A stretch of DNA of 64,000 nucleotides, from the NCBI RefSeq assembly GCF_937123705.1, contig NZ_CAKZKO010000098.1:1-64000 (forward strand). The letters are read 5' to 3'. The stretch's first letter is position 1. Each line of letters begins with the position of its first letter. A program made the position numbers and the translations under genes. Positions 16,694-24,475 of this stretch are shown in pieces. The notes under the pieces are model-generated. The model was not told the DNA's origin. It made no database searches and saw only the letters and a list, made by a program, of their open reading frames with translations. This DNA comes from an uncultured Paraglaciecola sp. GTDB taxonomy: Bacteria > Pseudomonadota > Gammaproteobacteria > Enterobacterales > Alteromonadaceae.

Positions 16694-16801
16694 CTATTGG
16701 TTAAAATTGTTTGATGTGCCAGTATTGGCGTCTAAATACATCTCATAACTAGAGCTACAGAGGGCTTTCCTCTTGCGCTTATCTATTTCGTGGGATGGCA
16801 T
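16694..16801 (-). CDS. Possible 35-aa leader gene of the coupling operon
   Basis: The ORF reads MPSHEIDKRKRKALCSSSYE and continues to a stop 16 bp before the 385-aa gene. It has a strong Shine-Dalgarno (AGGAG, 8 bp before the ATG) in a position where nothing else would use it, and an AGAGGA site follows for the next gene. There is no homologue in the window to confirm it. Could be a real small protein or a translated leader. Confidence 0.4.
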   Translation of the reverse strand: MPSHEIDKRKRKALCSSSYEMYLDANTGTSNNFNQ

Positions 16802-16911
16802 ATGGTTTCTCCTAGTCCGTAGTTGTCGTATGGGAGAATAGAGTTTTGAGCTAGCGCATATCCAGCAAACAAATATGCTTAAATGTGCTTTTTGAGTGAA
16901 TCTAAATTTTT

Positions 16912-17817
16912 ATGAGTCAGGATGAAGAGGTTGAATTCCCGCTAAGCAGTGACAGCTCTTTGACGATGTTTTTTGATATCGTGGTTATGCAAATGGGAAT
17001 TAGAGGGTATGGATATGAATCTCTGGCAGTAAAAATAGTCCCAGATAATGTTGATTTAGGCCTTAAGGAAAGAAAGGTAATTGCGGGTCAACTACATAGA
17101 TTGGCGTATAAAGGTGCCGCCATAAGAGACACTAGAACACTAAAGTGGTTATGGAATTACTTTATAACTCTTGATGAGTGGAGTTTTCATTTAAAAAGAT
17201 TGGCGGGGCAGAATACGAAATTTGATCTTGCTGTTCATATTAGCAACTCGTTTAAAGATTCAAAACATGCGGCTGATAGCAGCAATCGATTAGGTCAGGC
17301 AATTACTGATGGTGACAGTGTTTTTATAATCGATATTAAGTATATTTTTAAAAGCTTTGTTTTTTTGAAGTTTTATCAAACTTCACACGAGAGAATATTT
17401 GCAGTTCTTCTTGTGTCTCAAAAAAAGACGGATAATTTTATGGCTTCAGAGGCTGATAGAAAAATTGGTGGCTATCAACTCGGTTATTTCGTTTTTGATC
17501 GACAAGAAGCAGGAGTTGTTGTTTGGGATAATAATATCTCCCGACTTATGTTGAAAACCTTTGGACTAAAAAGTTTTTCGCATACACCTCCCAATGTGAA
17601 GGGAAAGCTAATTAACGATGTTCACCAGCTCACGGAATTATTTTATGGTGAGGAAAAACAAGAGAAATCAAAAGTAGATTCTTCATATATTGACGATGAC
17701 CCATATTGTGAAAAGATGTACACAGTTACCGATGCTCGAAAACTATTCACTATAGCTGCAACCTCTTTTGATATAACAATAAAAAATATTGACGATATTG
17801 AGGTCAATATGTTATGA
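16912..17817 (+). CDS. 301-aa cargo protein, function unknown (pair member 1)
   Basis: 301-aa cytoplasmic protein without membrane segments or a motif I can name. The central part alternates beta-like hydrophobic strands (FKSFVFLKFYQTSHERIFAVLL, GYQLGYFVFDRQEAGVVVWD). It is divergent from the coupling operon across a 110-bp AT-rich spacer. It overlaps the following 120-aa gene by 4 bp (ATGA), so they form a two-gene unit. Together they are inserted between the transfer operon and the second integrase, a typical cargo position. Could be a two-gene defence or toxin-antitoxin system; no sequence motif proves it. Confidence 0.7.
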   Translation: MSQDEEVEFPLSSDSSLTMFFDIVVMQMGIRGYGYESLAVKIVPDNVDLGLKERKVIAGQLHRLAYKGAAIRDTRTLKWLWNYFITLDEWSFHLKRLAGQNTKFDLAVHISNSFKDSKHAADSSNRLGQAITDGDSVFIIDIKYIFKSFVFLKFYQTSHERIFAVLLVSQKKTDNFMASEADRKIGGYQLGYFVFDRQEAGVVVWDNNISRLMLKTFGLKSFSHTPPNVKGKLINDVHQLTELFYGEEKQEKSKVDSSYIDDDPYCEKMYTVTDARKLFTIAATSFDITIKNIDDIEVNML

Positions 17818-18176
17818 AAAATTCACAAGCAGCCAAGGATCATGGAAAGGGCAGAAAAATAGGAGATATTTACGAAGCGATTGATGATGTAAATAATAAT
17901 TTACTAGAAAATATTTTGGCTGAAGATATAGGTACTCTGTACCAGTATTCTGATGAACGCCAAGAGTTTCCTATAAGTTATGGTTGCAAGGTGGGTAACC
18001 TTTCGCCGGTGAATATCATGCTCTCTCACTTAGACCCAAATGATGAACATTCTCACAGTATGTTACGAAAAGCGTTTATGAATGCAAGGTTGTTAGGCCA
18101 CCCGCAGATGATTGCTACGCTTCGTAAAAAAATGTTTGGTTGGGAGGCATACTCAGAGCCCCCTAAGCCGCAATGA
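17814..18176 (+). CDS. 120-aa cargo protein, function unknown (pair member 2)
   Basis: 120 aa, polar, starting MKNSQAAKDHGKGRK and translationally coupled to the 301-aa gene by an ATGA overlap. The second half (LSPVNIMLSHLDPNDEHSHSMLRKAFMNARLLGHPQM) is reminiscent of a single ankyrin-like helix-turn-helix with a partial repeat, but I would not call the domain. The gene ends 50 bp before the convergent second integrase. Confidence 0.6.
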   Translation: MKNSQAAKDHGKGRKIGDIYEAIDDVNNNLLENILAEDIGTLYQYSDERQEFPISYGCKVGNLSPVNIMLSHLDPNDEHSHSMLRKAFMNARLLGHPQMIATLRKKMFGWEAYSEPPKPQ

Positions 18177-18227
18177 TCTAGAGTTAATTGTTCAGGCAGC
18201 CATCTTTTTATAGCTAGTCCACACATT

Positions 18228-19541
18228 TTATGAGAGTAGACCACTCTCTCGTACCAACACCCGTATTTCGTCAAGCGATGGTACTTCTTCTGGCGATGCG
18301 CATGTGACTATTTTGTTTAGCACAAACCCCCATACTTCAGCCGCTTTGCGCTTTTCAAAGTCATAACCATATTGAATATAGACTTCCCCCGTCACATCTC
18401 TGTCACCATCACTATGGTTGAGCATCAACCTAGCATAAAGTTTTGGGAGACCGACGGCAGTGATCCATGTTGCGCCAGTACGCCTTAGGTCATGTGGGCG
18501 AATATCGTGAATTCCTAGTTGGTTGCGTACTCGGCGCATAGCCTGCTGGTAGGACGAGCTAGTAGAGGGTTTTAACGCCGCTGAGGGTGTGTCTGGGATG
18601 ATTGCCGCTCTAGTTGCCCCAAAGACGAATGGGCAAGCTGAGGTGTAAGGAGTCGCTGATTGTATCAGTGAAAGCGCTAGGCTATTGAGAGGGACGCGAT
18701 GCATACGACCGCTTTTGGTATCTCCACTGGTCATGTGCCAAATATTCTCATCCGCTTTTATGGCACTGTAGCGACAGTTTCGTACTTCAATGCCTCGCTG
18801 CATTGTCGTCAACATAAAGCGAATAGCATTGCCCGTGACAGGTGGGACATTGCATTCATCCATCTTATTCCATAACAGCCATATTTCCCTAAAGTCTAGT
18901 ACTCGTTCACGCTTCCCTTTAATTCCAAGCGGCTCAATATTCTTGGCGGGATTATGATCAATTAACCCCTTTCGGCATGCAAGGTCTAGTACGCGCCTCG
19001 CGCACCCAATAACATGTTTAGCCGTGACGCGACCGCTTTGGGTAGCATTCGCACGTTTAGAAGATCGGATAACGATATTTTTCTGTATCCGGTCAATATC
19101 CTCGATGGTTATTTCTTGTAGTGGTTTGTTGCCGATAACGGGAAGTACGTCTGTGGCGAGATAGCGCTCTTCTTCGTGGACGAACTTTTTTCCTTTCAGT
19201 CTGCCCAGTTCTAGGTATTCATCTATCAGCGCGGCGAATGGTTGCTCTCTTGTCTTTTTGGTTTGCTCTTCAAAAACAGGGTCTTTTCCATACTCATTTA
19301 CTCGCTCATATAATGCCTCGTATTCTATTCGAGCCTCTCTAAGTGATATCTTGGGGTATTGCCCCAGCGTGATCCACCGGCTTGTCCTACCAGCCATATA
19401 TTTAAAGACAAACGACTTAGTTCCAGAGGGCGTGATGCGAAGGCCAAATCCCGGACTATCTTCACACCAGTATATTGTTCGGGTTTTTTTCGGCTTTAGG
19501 TTACGAATAACAGCATCGACAAATTTTCTCTTTTCAGGCAA
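18228..19541 (-). CDS. int: Second tyrosine integrase (tRNA-Arg-directed)
   Basis: 437-aa P4-type tyrosine recombinase, clearly different from the prfC integrase. The DUF4102-like N-terminus reads GFGLRITPSGTKSFVFKYMA...ITLGQYPKISLREAR. The catalytic domain shows Arg in TTMQRGIEVRN, HDLRRTGATW, LNHSD and the Tyr in VYIQYGYDF. Its start lies just beyond a cluster of CTGGGCTACTCA repeats and a tRNA-Arg 3' fragment, and an AlpA-type gene follows on the other side. This is the usual att-int-xis arrangement of a tRNA-targeting element, here embedded in a prfC element. Confidence 0.92.
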   Translation of the reverse strand: MPEKRKFVDAVIRNLKPKKTRTIYWCEDSPGFGLRITPSGTKSFVFKYMAGRTSRWITLGQYPKISLREARIEYEALYERVNEYGKDPVFEEQTKKTREQPFAALIDEYLELGRLKGKKFVHEEERYLATDVLPVIGNKPLQEITIEDIDRIQKNIVIRSSKRANATQSGRVTAKHVIGCARRVLDLACRKGLIDHNPAKNIEPLGIKGKRERVLDFREIWLLWNKMDECNVPPVTGNAIRFMLTTMQRGIEVRNCRYSAIKADENIWHMTSGDTKSGRMHRVPLNSLALSLIQSATPYTSACPFVFGATRAAIIPDTPSAALKPSTSSSYQQAMRRVRNQLGIHDIRPHDLRRTGATWITAVGLPKLYARLMLNHSDGDRDVTGEVYIQYGYDFEKRKAAEVWGFVLNKIVTCASPEEVPSLDEIRVLVRESGLLS

Positions 19542-19571
19542 TTGTTCCTCGTTTGTTCTGGTTTTTGGGCT

Positions 19572-20028
19572 CTGGGCTACTCAAATTGCTTATTTTGTTG
19601 CAAAATAAAAAGCCCTCGTTACAGTGTATCCCTTATAAATAAAGGCTTTCTTAATACAAGGGCGAAAAACTCTGGGCTACTCACTGGGCTACTCAAATCG
19701 ACATTACAGCATGGGCAGTATTAGCATTTATTGGCAAAATGAGCATCGATTAGTTATTTAGTTACAATGACTTGAAATATTTTTTTGGGAAAAATAAATT
19801 TATTAAAAAAAAGTTGTAAAAACAGACGCTTGGTATCCGAAATATATATTTATTTACAGTTGTTTAGGTAATAAAAAGGGCGTTAGAGCGTTGGTTTCCG
19901 GAGCCAAAGGTCACAGGTTCGAATCCTGTAGGGCGCACCATTTAACATCATGTTATTAAATGTTAATTCTGGTTTTTGAGAATACTTTATTTAGCTGTAA
20001 AATCTTGGGCTACTCACTGGGCTACTCA
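19572..20028. other. Complete-looking attP for the second integrase
   Basis: Five copies of a 12-mer, CTGGGCTACTCA (one with T at position 1), lie at 19572-19583, 19672-19683, 19684-19695, 20005-20016 and 20017-20028. They flank the tRNA-Arg 3' fragment (19884-19940) on both sides, three on the int side and two (a tandem pair) on the other. Arm sites on both sides of a core are the layout of an unrecombined attP; an integrated element would have its arms split between two ends. The remaining 19542-20077 sequence is AT-rich and shows no gene. Confidence 0.75.
19884..19940 (+). pseudogene. 3' fragment of tRNA-Arg(CCG), core of the internal attP
   Basis: 57 nt match the 3' part of a tRNA-Arg: end of the D arm (TAGAGCG), anticodon stem TTGGT/GCCAA around loop TTCCGGA (anticodon CCG), variable region, T arm (CAGGTTCGAATCCTG) and acceptor GGGCGCACCA. 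The 5' acceptor strand and most of the D arm are missing, so it cannot be a working tRNA. Phage and integrative element attP sites commonly carry such a 3' tRNA end to restore the host gene. Confidence 0.88.
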
Positions 20029-20077
20029 GAATAGCCGTGTTAGATAATGTTTTTGTGGATAACTTTTTGCTGGTGGC

Positions 20078-20380
20078 TTAATTCGGAGAACGATAATCGG
20101 CAGGTGCATCGATCCAATTTTGAAGATCATGAAGTCGAAATGCCTTTCTTATCGCATTGTCTTCGCTTGACAGTACCTTTGGTTCTGGAAAGGTGCCTTT
20201 ATGAATGCGTCTATCTATCTCTTGGCGCGAAAGGCTACAAAGCTTGGATGCGGTTTTGATAGGTATTAGAGCATTCGTTTCTACCATTAAAGCAGCGACA
20301 AGCTGAGCCTCGAAGTAAATGTTGTCTTCGACATGGCGTTTACTGCTGTTATTTGCAAATGCTTTACCTAGTTCATCCAT
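20078..20380 (-). CDS. AlpA-like regulator, probable excisionase for the second integrase
   Basis: 100 aa. The segment LIPIKTASKLCSLSRQEIDRRIHKGTFPEPKVLSSEDNAIRKAFRLHDLQNWI is the AlpA/prophage-regulatory layout: a winged helix with an 'F/L..P..' wing and a C-terminal W. AlpA proteins activate or assist excision by tyrosine integrases. It lies next to the attP on the side opposite int, 50 bp from the last arm repeat. Confidence 0.8.
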   Translation of the reverse strand: MDELGKAFANNSSKRHVEDNIYFEAQLVAALMVETNALIPIKTASKLCSLSRQEIDRRIHKGTFPEPKVLSSEDNAIRKAFRLHDLQNWIDAPADYRSPN

Positions 20381-20615
20381 GTTGCTTCCTTGGTTACAGT
20401 ATTGGCGCTAAAGGAGGCGTCCACCTGTTTGATGATCGCCTCCAAATGCATCCCAATCTATGGGTGGGCTGTATCCAAAAAGAAAAGGCTGCTAATCCTC
20501 GTTTCGATGGATAGCAGCCCTAACTCTATTGAAGCACAGAACTAATTAACGTCTCGTTAATAATTGCTTGCATTTTATTTTATAAAATTCGAAATAAAAA
20601 ATGTCTTACCTTGTT

Positions 20616-20926
20616 ACAAGCCTGTCTGGGCTTGTCTTTCCTGTATCAATTATGTCGCGACTTGTCGTCTCTTTTGCAATTTTTTATCCCTGATTATCAT
20701 CAGGTTAAACGCGCATTTCGTGCGTTTGATTGTGATATCTGGGATGCATTGTTGCGAAGTGGCTCGTCCACTTTGCAAGCGGAGCAGGGAGACCCTGCGA
20801 CCCGTTGTGTTAACGAATTATTAATTTATTAAGAGATAAAGTTGAATTAACACGACTTGCCAGATGTGCTTTGTCGGACAAGCCGCCAAAGCCTATCTGG
20901 GCAAGGGGAGCATTGCATAGCTCCCC
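20616..20926 (+). other. Hairpin-rich region upstream of mobC, candidate oriT
   Basis: The 580-bp gap 20381-20962 has no convincing gene but many inverted repeats. They are ACAAGCC/GGCTTGT (20616-20635), CCTGAT/ATCAGG (20689-20704), an 8-bp stem at 20707-20727, an 11-bp stem with one G-T at 20752-20778 (core AAGTGG/CCACTT), GCAGGG/CCCTGC (20784-20798), nested CTTGCCAGAT/ATCTGGGCAAG (20856-20905) enclosing GCTTTG/CAAAGC (20868-20892), and GGGGAGC/GCTCCCC (20905-20926). A cluster of stems directly before mobC-mobA is the expected place for the relaxase origin. The nick site itself I cannot place. Confidence 0.55.
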
Positions 20927-20962
20927 GTTAGCATCCCCTTCGCAAAAAAATCGGAGGGCGTT

Positions 20963-21331
20963 ATGAGTAAAAAAACTCACAAGCAATATCCACGTCTAAG
21001 CATTCGGTTATCTGATACCGAACGCTTAGATATAGAAAACCGTGCGGAACGCGCAGGACTTTCTATGGGTGGTTATTGCAAATTCGTTATTTTCAACACT
21101 GATCCTCCTCGGCGGTCACGTAGAGTTGTGCCCGAAAAAGCAGAGCTGTCGCGTTTGATTGGGCAAGTGTCGCGCGTTGGCGCGAACATCAATCAAATCG
21201 CTAAACAGCTCAATATGTATTCAGCCATCGATGTCGTGGAAGTCTCAAACGCCATGGCAGATGTGGCTGAACTACGCGCCTCGATCATGAAGGCTCTCGG
21301 CTATCGAGAAGAGACTGAAGATGATCATTAA
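20963..21331 (+). CDS. mobC: Mobilization protein MobC (relaxosome accessory)
   Basis: 122 aa. The N-terminus (LSIRLSDTERLDIENRAERAGLSMGGYCKFVI) is ribbon-helix-helix-like, and the C-terminal half carries the MobC family signature VGANINQIAKQLN. MobC binds oriT and helps the relaxase open the nick region. A strong ribosome site (CGGAGGGCG) precedes the ATG. The stop overlaps the mobA start by 11 bp, so the two are coupled. Confidence 0.92.
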   Translation: MSKKTHKQYPRLSIRLSDTERLDIENRAERAGLSMGGYCKFVIFNTDPPRRSRRVVPEKAELSRLIGQVSRVGANINQIAKQLNMYSAIDVVEVSNAMADVAELRASIMKALGYREETEDDH

Positions 21332-22700
21332 GGCCTCCGCTCGCTCTGGTGCTAGAAATCTAGCCAATCACCTTGCGTCAACCAAGGACAATGATCATGT
21401 GACCATCCACGAAGTACGTGGTTTGGTCGGTCAGTCTCTCCAAGCTGCTTTTCTTGAAATCGATGCGTCAAGCCATGCCACACGATGTGAAAAGCCTATC
21501 TTTTCCGTGAGTTTTAATCCGCCCATTGGTGCGGAGGTTACTCACGATCAATTTGAGGATGCTTTTGATCGGCTAGAGAAAAAGCTTGGGCTCACCGATC
21601 AGCCCCGCGTTGTTGTGATGCACGAAAAAGAGGGGAGAAGACACGCTCACGTATGCTGGTCACGCATCCTAGTAGATGAAAGTAAAGCTATTCACATGTC
21701 GCATTTTAAAACCAAATGCACTGATGTATCACGACAGCTCTACATAGAGCATGGTTGGGAGCTACCAAAAGGCCTTGAGAGAAAACAAGACCGTGACCCT
21801 TTTCAGGTGTCAGTTGCTGAATGGCAGGCAATGAATCGTCAAAATATCGACCCGAGGGATATCAAAAAACTATCACAAGACGCGTGGCAAAGCTCAGATA
21901 ATCTTTCTAGCTTCAAACTAGCATTAGAGGAGCGAAATCTATTTTTGGCGCGGGGTGACAAGCGTGGTTTTGTAGTTTTAGACCATCAGCACAATGTTTA
22001 TTCTTTATCTCGTGTTGGGGGTGTGAAGACAAAAGACCTAAAGGCACGGCTTGGCCTACCTGATCAACTTGATGGTATTGAGAAGGTATCACGCCATATT
22101 CGCCAATCACTGACTCAGGAAGTGAGGGGGCGCATTGATGCGATGAAGGCGAGGCATAAAACTGAGTTTCAGCCTCTTGACGATAAGAAGGCGCAGCTTG
22201 TCTTTCGTCAGAAAGCTGAGCGGCGTGAGTTGTCAGACGAACAGCGAGTTAAACGACACCTTTTGATTAAAAGTGGTCGTGATAAATTTCGACGTGGTGT
22301 ACGAGGTATCTTTGATAGAGTCTCAGGGCGGCATAAAAGGCTAACCTTGATAAATCGGAAAAAGGGAGAGCTGTTAAAGGCGCGTCAGATGGAAATTCGA
22401 GAGGAGCTGATTTTTCGTCAAAACCGAGAACGCTCTGAATTACAAAAGGACATTATTGCTCTAAGGCACCAACAACGTCAGGAGAGAACGCTTTTGGCCA
22501 AGCGTGTATATGAATTCCGTAAAAGTGAAGCTTTGCGTGTTAAGCAAACAACGCAGCTTGAGGCATGGACTAAGGCTCGTAATATCTCGAAAGACTTTGA
22601 AAAAGTTTCATCGGAGAAAGGTCGTTCTATCAACGCCCCAAAAAAACCCTCAAGAGATAAACCAGCTCGTCAAAGAACGAGGCGGCGAGACTTGGAGTGA
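21321..22700 (+). CDS. mobA: MobA-type relaxase (MOBP-like)
   Basis: 459-aa relaxase that nicks oriT and leads the transferred strand. The N-terminal ~160 residues are the relaxase/mobilization nuclease domain. The first Tyr-free segment SARSGARNLANHLAST is typical of this group, and the metal-binding histidine motif is HEKEGRRHAHVCW near residue 102. The C-terminal ~250 residues are strongly basic and coiled (for example RQKAERRELSDEQRVKRHLL), as in DNA-binding relaxase tails. Convergent with the following nuclease gene, 14 bp apart. Confidence 0.9.
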   Translation: MIIKASARSGARNLANHLASTKDNDHVTIHEVRGLVGQSLQAAFLEIDASSHATRCEKPIFSVSFNPPIGAEVTHDQFEDAFDRLEKKLGLTDQPRVVVMHEKEGRRHAHVCWSRILVDESKAIHMSHFKTKCTDVSRQLYIEHGWELPKGLERKQDRDPFQVSVAEWQAMNRQNIDPRDIKKLSQDAWQSSDNLSSFKLALEERNLFLARGDKRGFVVLDHQHNVYSLSRVGGVKTKDLKARLGLPDQLDGIEKVSRHIRQSLTQEVRGRIDAMKARHKTEFQPLDDKKAQLVFRQKAERRELSDEQRVKRHLLIKSGRDKFRRGVRGIFDRVSGRHKRLTLINRKKGELLKARQMEIREELIFRQNRERSELQKDIIALRHQQRQERTLLAKRVYEFRKSEALRVKQTTQLEAWTKARNISKDFEKVSSEKGRSINAPKKPSRDKPARQRTRRRDLE

Positions 22701-22714
22701 AGGTATTTTGAACG

Positions 22715-24166
22715 CTAGGCAATAAAATTGTTTCTAAGCCACTCTTCCAGCCTTCGTGTAGCGATAACATCATCACGGTTATAGCCAAGAATATCGACTT
22801 TTAAACTCTCTTTAGTCGCAGGGTCAGGCTCACTAAGGAAGTTATTGAATTGAACAACTGACCATTGCGAACCTGAGCTATCATCTTCCCATTGGAAGTT
22901 CACCAAGTCTTTATGCTTGCAGATGTCTTTAAGTCCATAGCCCTGTAATGGCAATACCAGACTTTCCAGTACAGGTTTTTGCATATCAAATAGAGGGCTA
23001 TCGTCACCAAGAAGATATTGAACAGTTTCGTTATCTTCCATGCCATAGCGTTTGGCATAGCTGCGAATGGTAGAGCGTTCATGCTGGGAGTAATGAGCAA
23101 TTATCAAGGTGGGGTACTGTTCACGGTATTGTTCAATTTGAGCGAGAAAACCCAGCCAGCCTTTCTTGTCTTCGCTTTCATCATCCGTCCATACGTACTC
23201 AAAATTGGCATTTTGATATTCAGGCACTAGAAACCCCCACAGATAAACATGTTTATCACCTGAGCCTGTCAGTGGATTGTCTTCAATATCGAAATGAACC
23301 CAGTGGCCTTCAGGCAAGGTAACTGTGGCAGTTTGGTGGATTTCACCAGTTAGGTATGACTTAGCCTGCAAAACGGCGCGGTTCTTCTTTTCGAAGCCCT
23401 TAAGATATGGAATATCAGGGATAGTAGCAGGATCAGTATTGGCGAGTTCTGATATTGTTTCTATACCAGCAGCTTCCAAGCCAATAGCTGCACGCCCCTG
23501 TATGCCATAGAGTAGAGAAAGCTCCTCGTTCTCTTCGAAAGTGGGCTTGCAATGGGAATAGTACGGGCAAGCGCGACATTTACTATGGCTATAACGAACC
23601 AGTGGCTCAGTGTCACTTGCAAGAAGCTCTCGCATCTCTATAACGAACTGATTGGTGATGGCATTCGCTTCGTCGCCTATCTCACCTGTGCTGCCATCAC
23701 CTAGAAAGGTGATAGCTGGTAGATCAGTAGCTAAAATACGCCGATAGAGACCAAGTTGCGCCTGTATCTCCTTCTTGTCGCCAGTAAGCGAAAGTTTGGC
23801 ATCGGCAGGCTGATATTCACCGCTTTCATGTCTTATGAGAAAGTCCGGGTATCCCACAAAGCCATTTTCACTATCTATGAGCTGCGCCTGATAAATGACG
23901 TCTACACCTTCGTCCATTAGCCGCTTAGTATGTTCGGGTGAGGTGGCAGTATGCACTTCCAATTCTTGGCTAAGTCTGTCTAGTACAGCCTTTTCATGGA
24001 CTAAGCCAAGCTCAATAACCAGTTGCTCAAATTCGTCTTCGGTCGGTTCAACGTCAAAGTTACCACGGTTATCCAGCCAGACTCTCTGAGCACATGAAAC
24101 CCACGATACGGCATCGCTAGGCTTAATGGTGGGGCTGGTTGGCGTATGAGGTGTTCCGTTTTCCAA
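22715..24166 (-). CDS. TM0106-type RecB/Cas4-like nuclease with RNase H-like C-terminus
   Basis: 483 aa. The N-terminal half resembles Cas4/RecB-family PD-(D/E)XK nucleases, with GFVGYPDFLIRH, then PADAKLSL, and a cysteine cluster CRACPYYSHC that in this group can bind an Fe-S centre. A helix-hairpin-helix-like stretch follows (IETISELANTDPATIPDIPYLKGF). The C-terminal ~200 residues match the YprB-like RNase H fold: FDIEDN, HYSQHE and YNRDDVIAT supply the DEDD-type acids. Such COG2251 proteins recur in defence and mobile regions. It is divergent from the type I restriction-modification operon across a 130-bp spacer. Confidence 0.85.
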   Translation of the reverse strand: MENGTPHTPTSPTIKPSDAVSWVSCAQRVWLDNRGNFDVEPTEDEFEQLVIELGLVHEKAVLDRLSQELEVHTATSPEHTKRLMDEGVDVIYQAQLIDSENGFVGYPDFLIRHESGEYQPADAKLSLTGDKKEIQAQLGLYRRILATDLPAITFLGDGSTGEIGDEANAITNQFVIEMRELLASDTEPLVRYSHSKCRACPYYSHCKPTFEENEELSLLYGIQGRAAIGLEAAGIETISELANTDPATIPDIPYLKGFEKKNRAVLQAKSYLTGEIHQTATVTLPEGHWVHFDIEDNPLTGSGDKHVYLWGFLVPEYQNANFEYVWTDDESEDKKGWLGFLAQIEQYREQYPTLIIAHYSQHERSTIRSYAKRYGMEDNETVQYLLGDDSPLFDMQKPVLESLVLPLQGYGLKDICKHKDLVNFQWEDDSSGSQWSVVQFNNFLSEPDPATKESLKVDILGYNRDDVIATRRLEEWLRNNFIA

Positions 24167-24295
24167 TAGATGATCCTAAGTTATTGTTTTTTTCCAAACA
24201 ATCTAATGAAGAAAACTGGATTGTAAAAGCTATTTATCGTTGTTGATTACCCAATATTCCTCTATTCTCTCAATGTCGTTTTGGTGAGTAAAGCT

Positions 24296-24475
24296 ATGAC
24301 TGATGAAATCTTGACCTTGAAAGAGGTGGCTGGGTATCTAAAGCTGGCCGAAAAGACGGCTTACAGACTTGCTGCCGAAGGTAAATTGCCCGGATTTAAA
24401 GTCGGGGGAAGCTGGCGTTTTCAGCGATCTGATATTGAAAAATGGATAGAAAAACAGAAGAGAAGCGTTAAATGA
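24296..24475 (+). CDS. Small MerR/excisionase-type HTH protein leading the RM-Kiwa operon
   Basis: 59 aa from the ATG at 24296 (MTDEILTLKEVAGYLKLAEK); in-frame TTG/GTG starts lie 12-15 bp upstream. The sequence through GSWRFQRSDIEKWIEKQ is the compact helix-turn-helix of the 'excisionase family DNA-binding' group. It overlaps hsdM by 4 bp and is probably a regulator that controls when restriction is expressed in a new host (inference). Confidence 0.85.
   Translation: MTDEILTLKEVAGYLKLAEKTAYRLAAEGKLPGFKVGGSWRFQRSDIEKWIEKQKRSVK

Noticed and set aside
19860..19940. A functional tRNA-Arg gene
   Set aside because: Only the 3' 57 nt are present; the 5' acceptor strand and D-arm are missing, so it is an attachment-site fragment.
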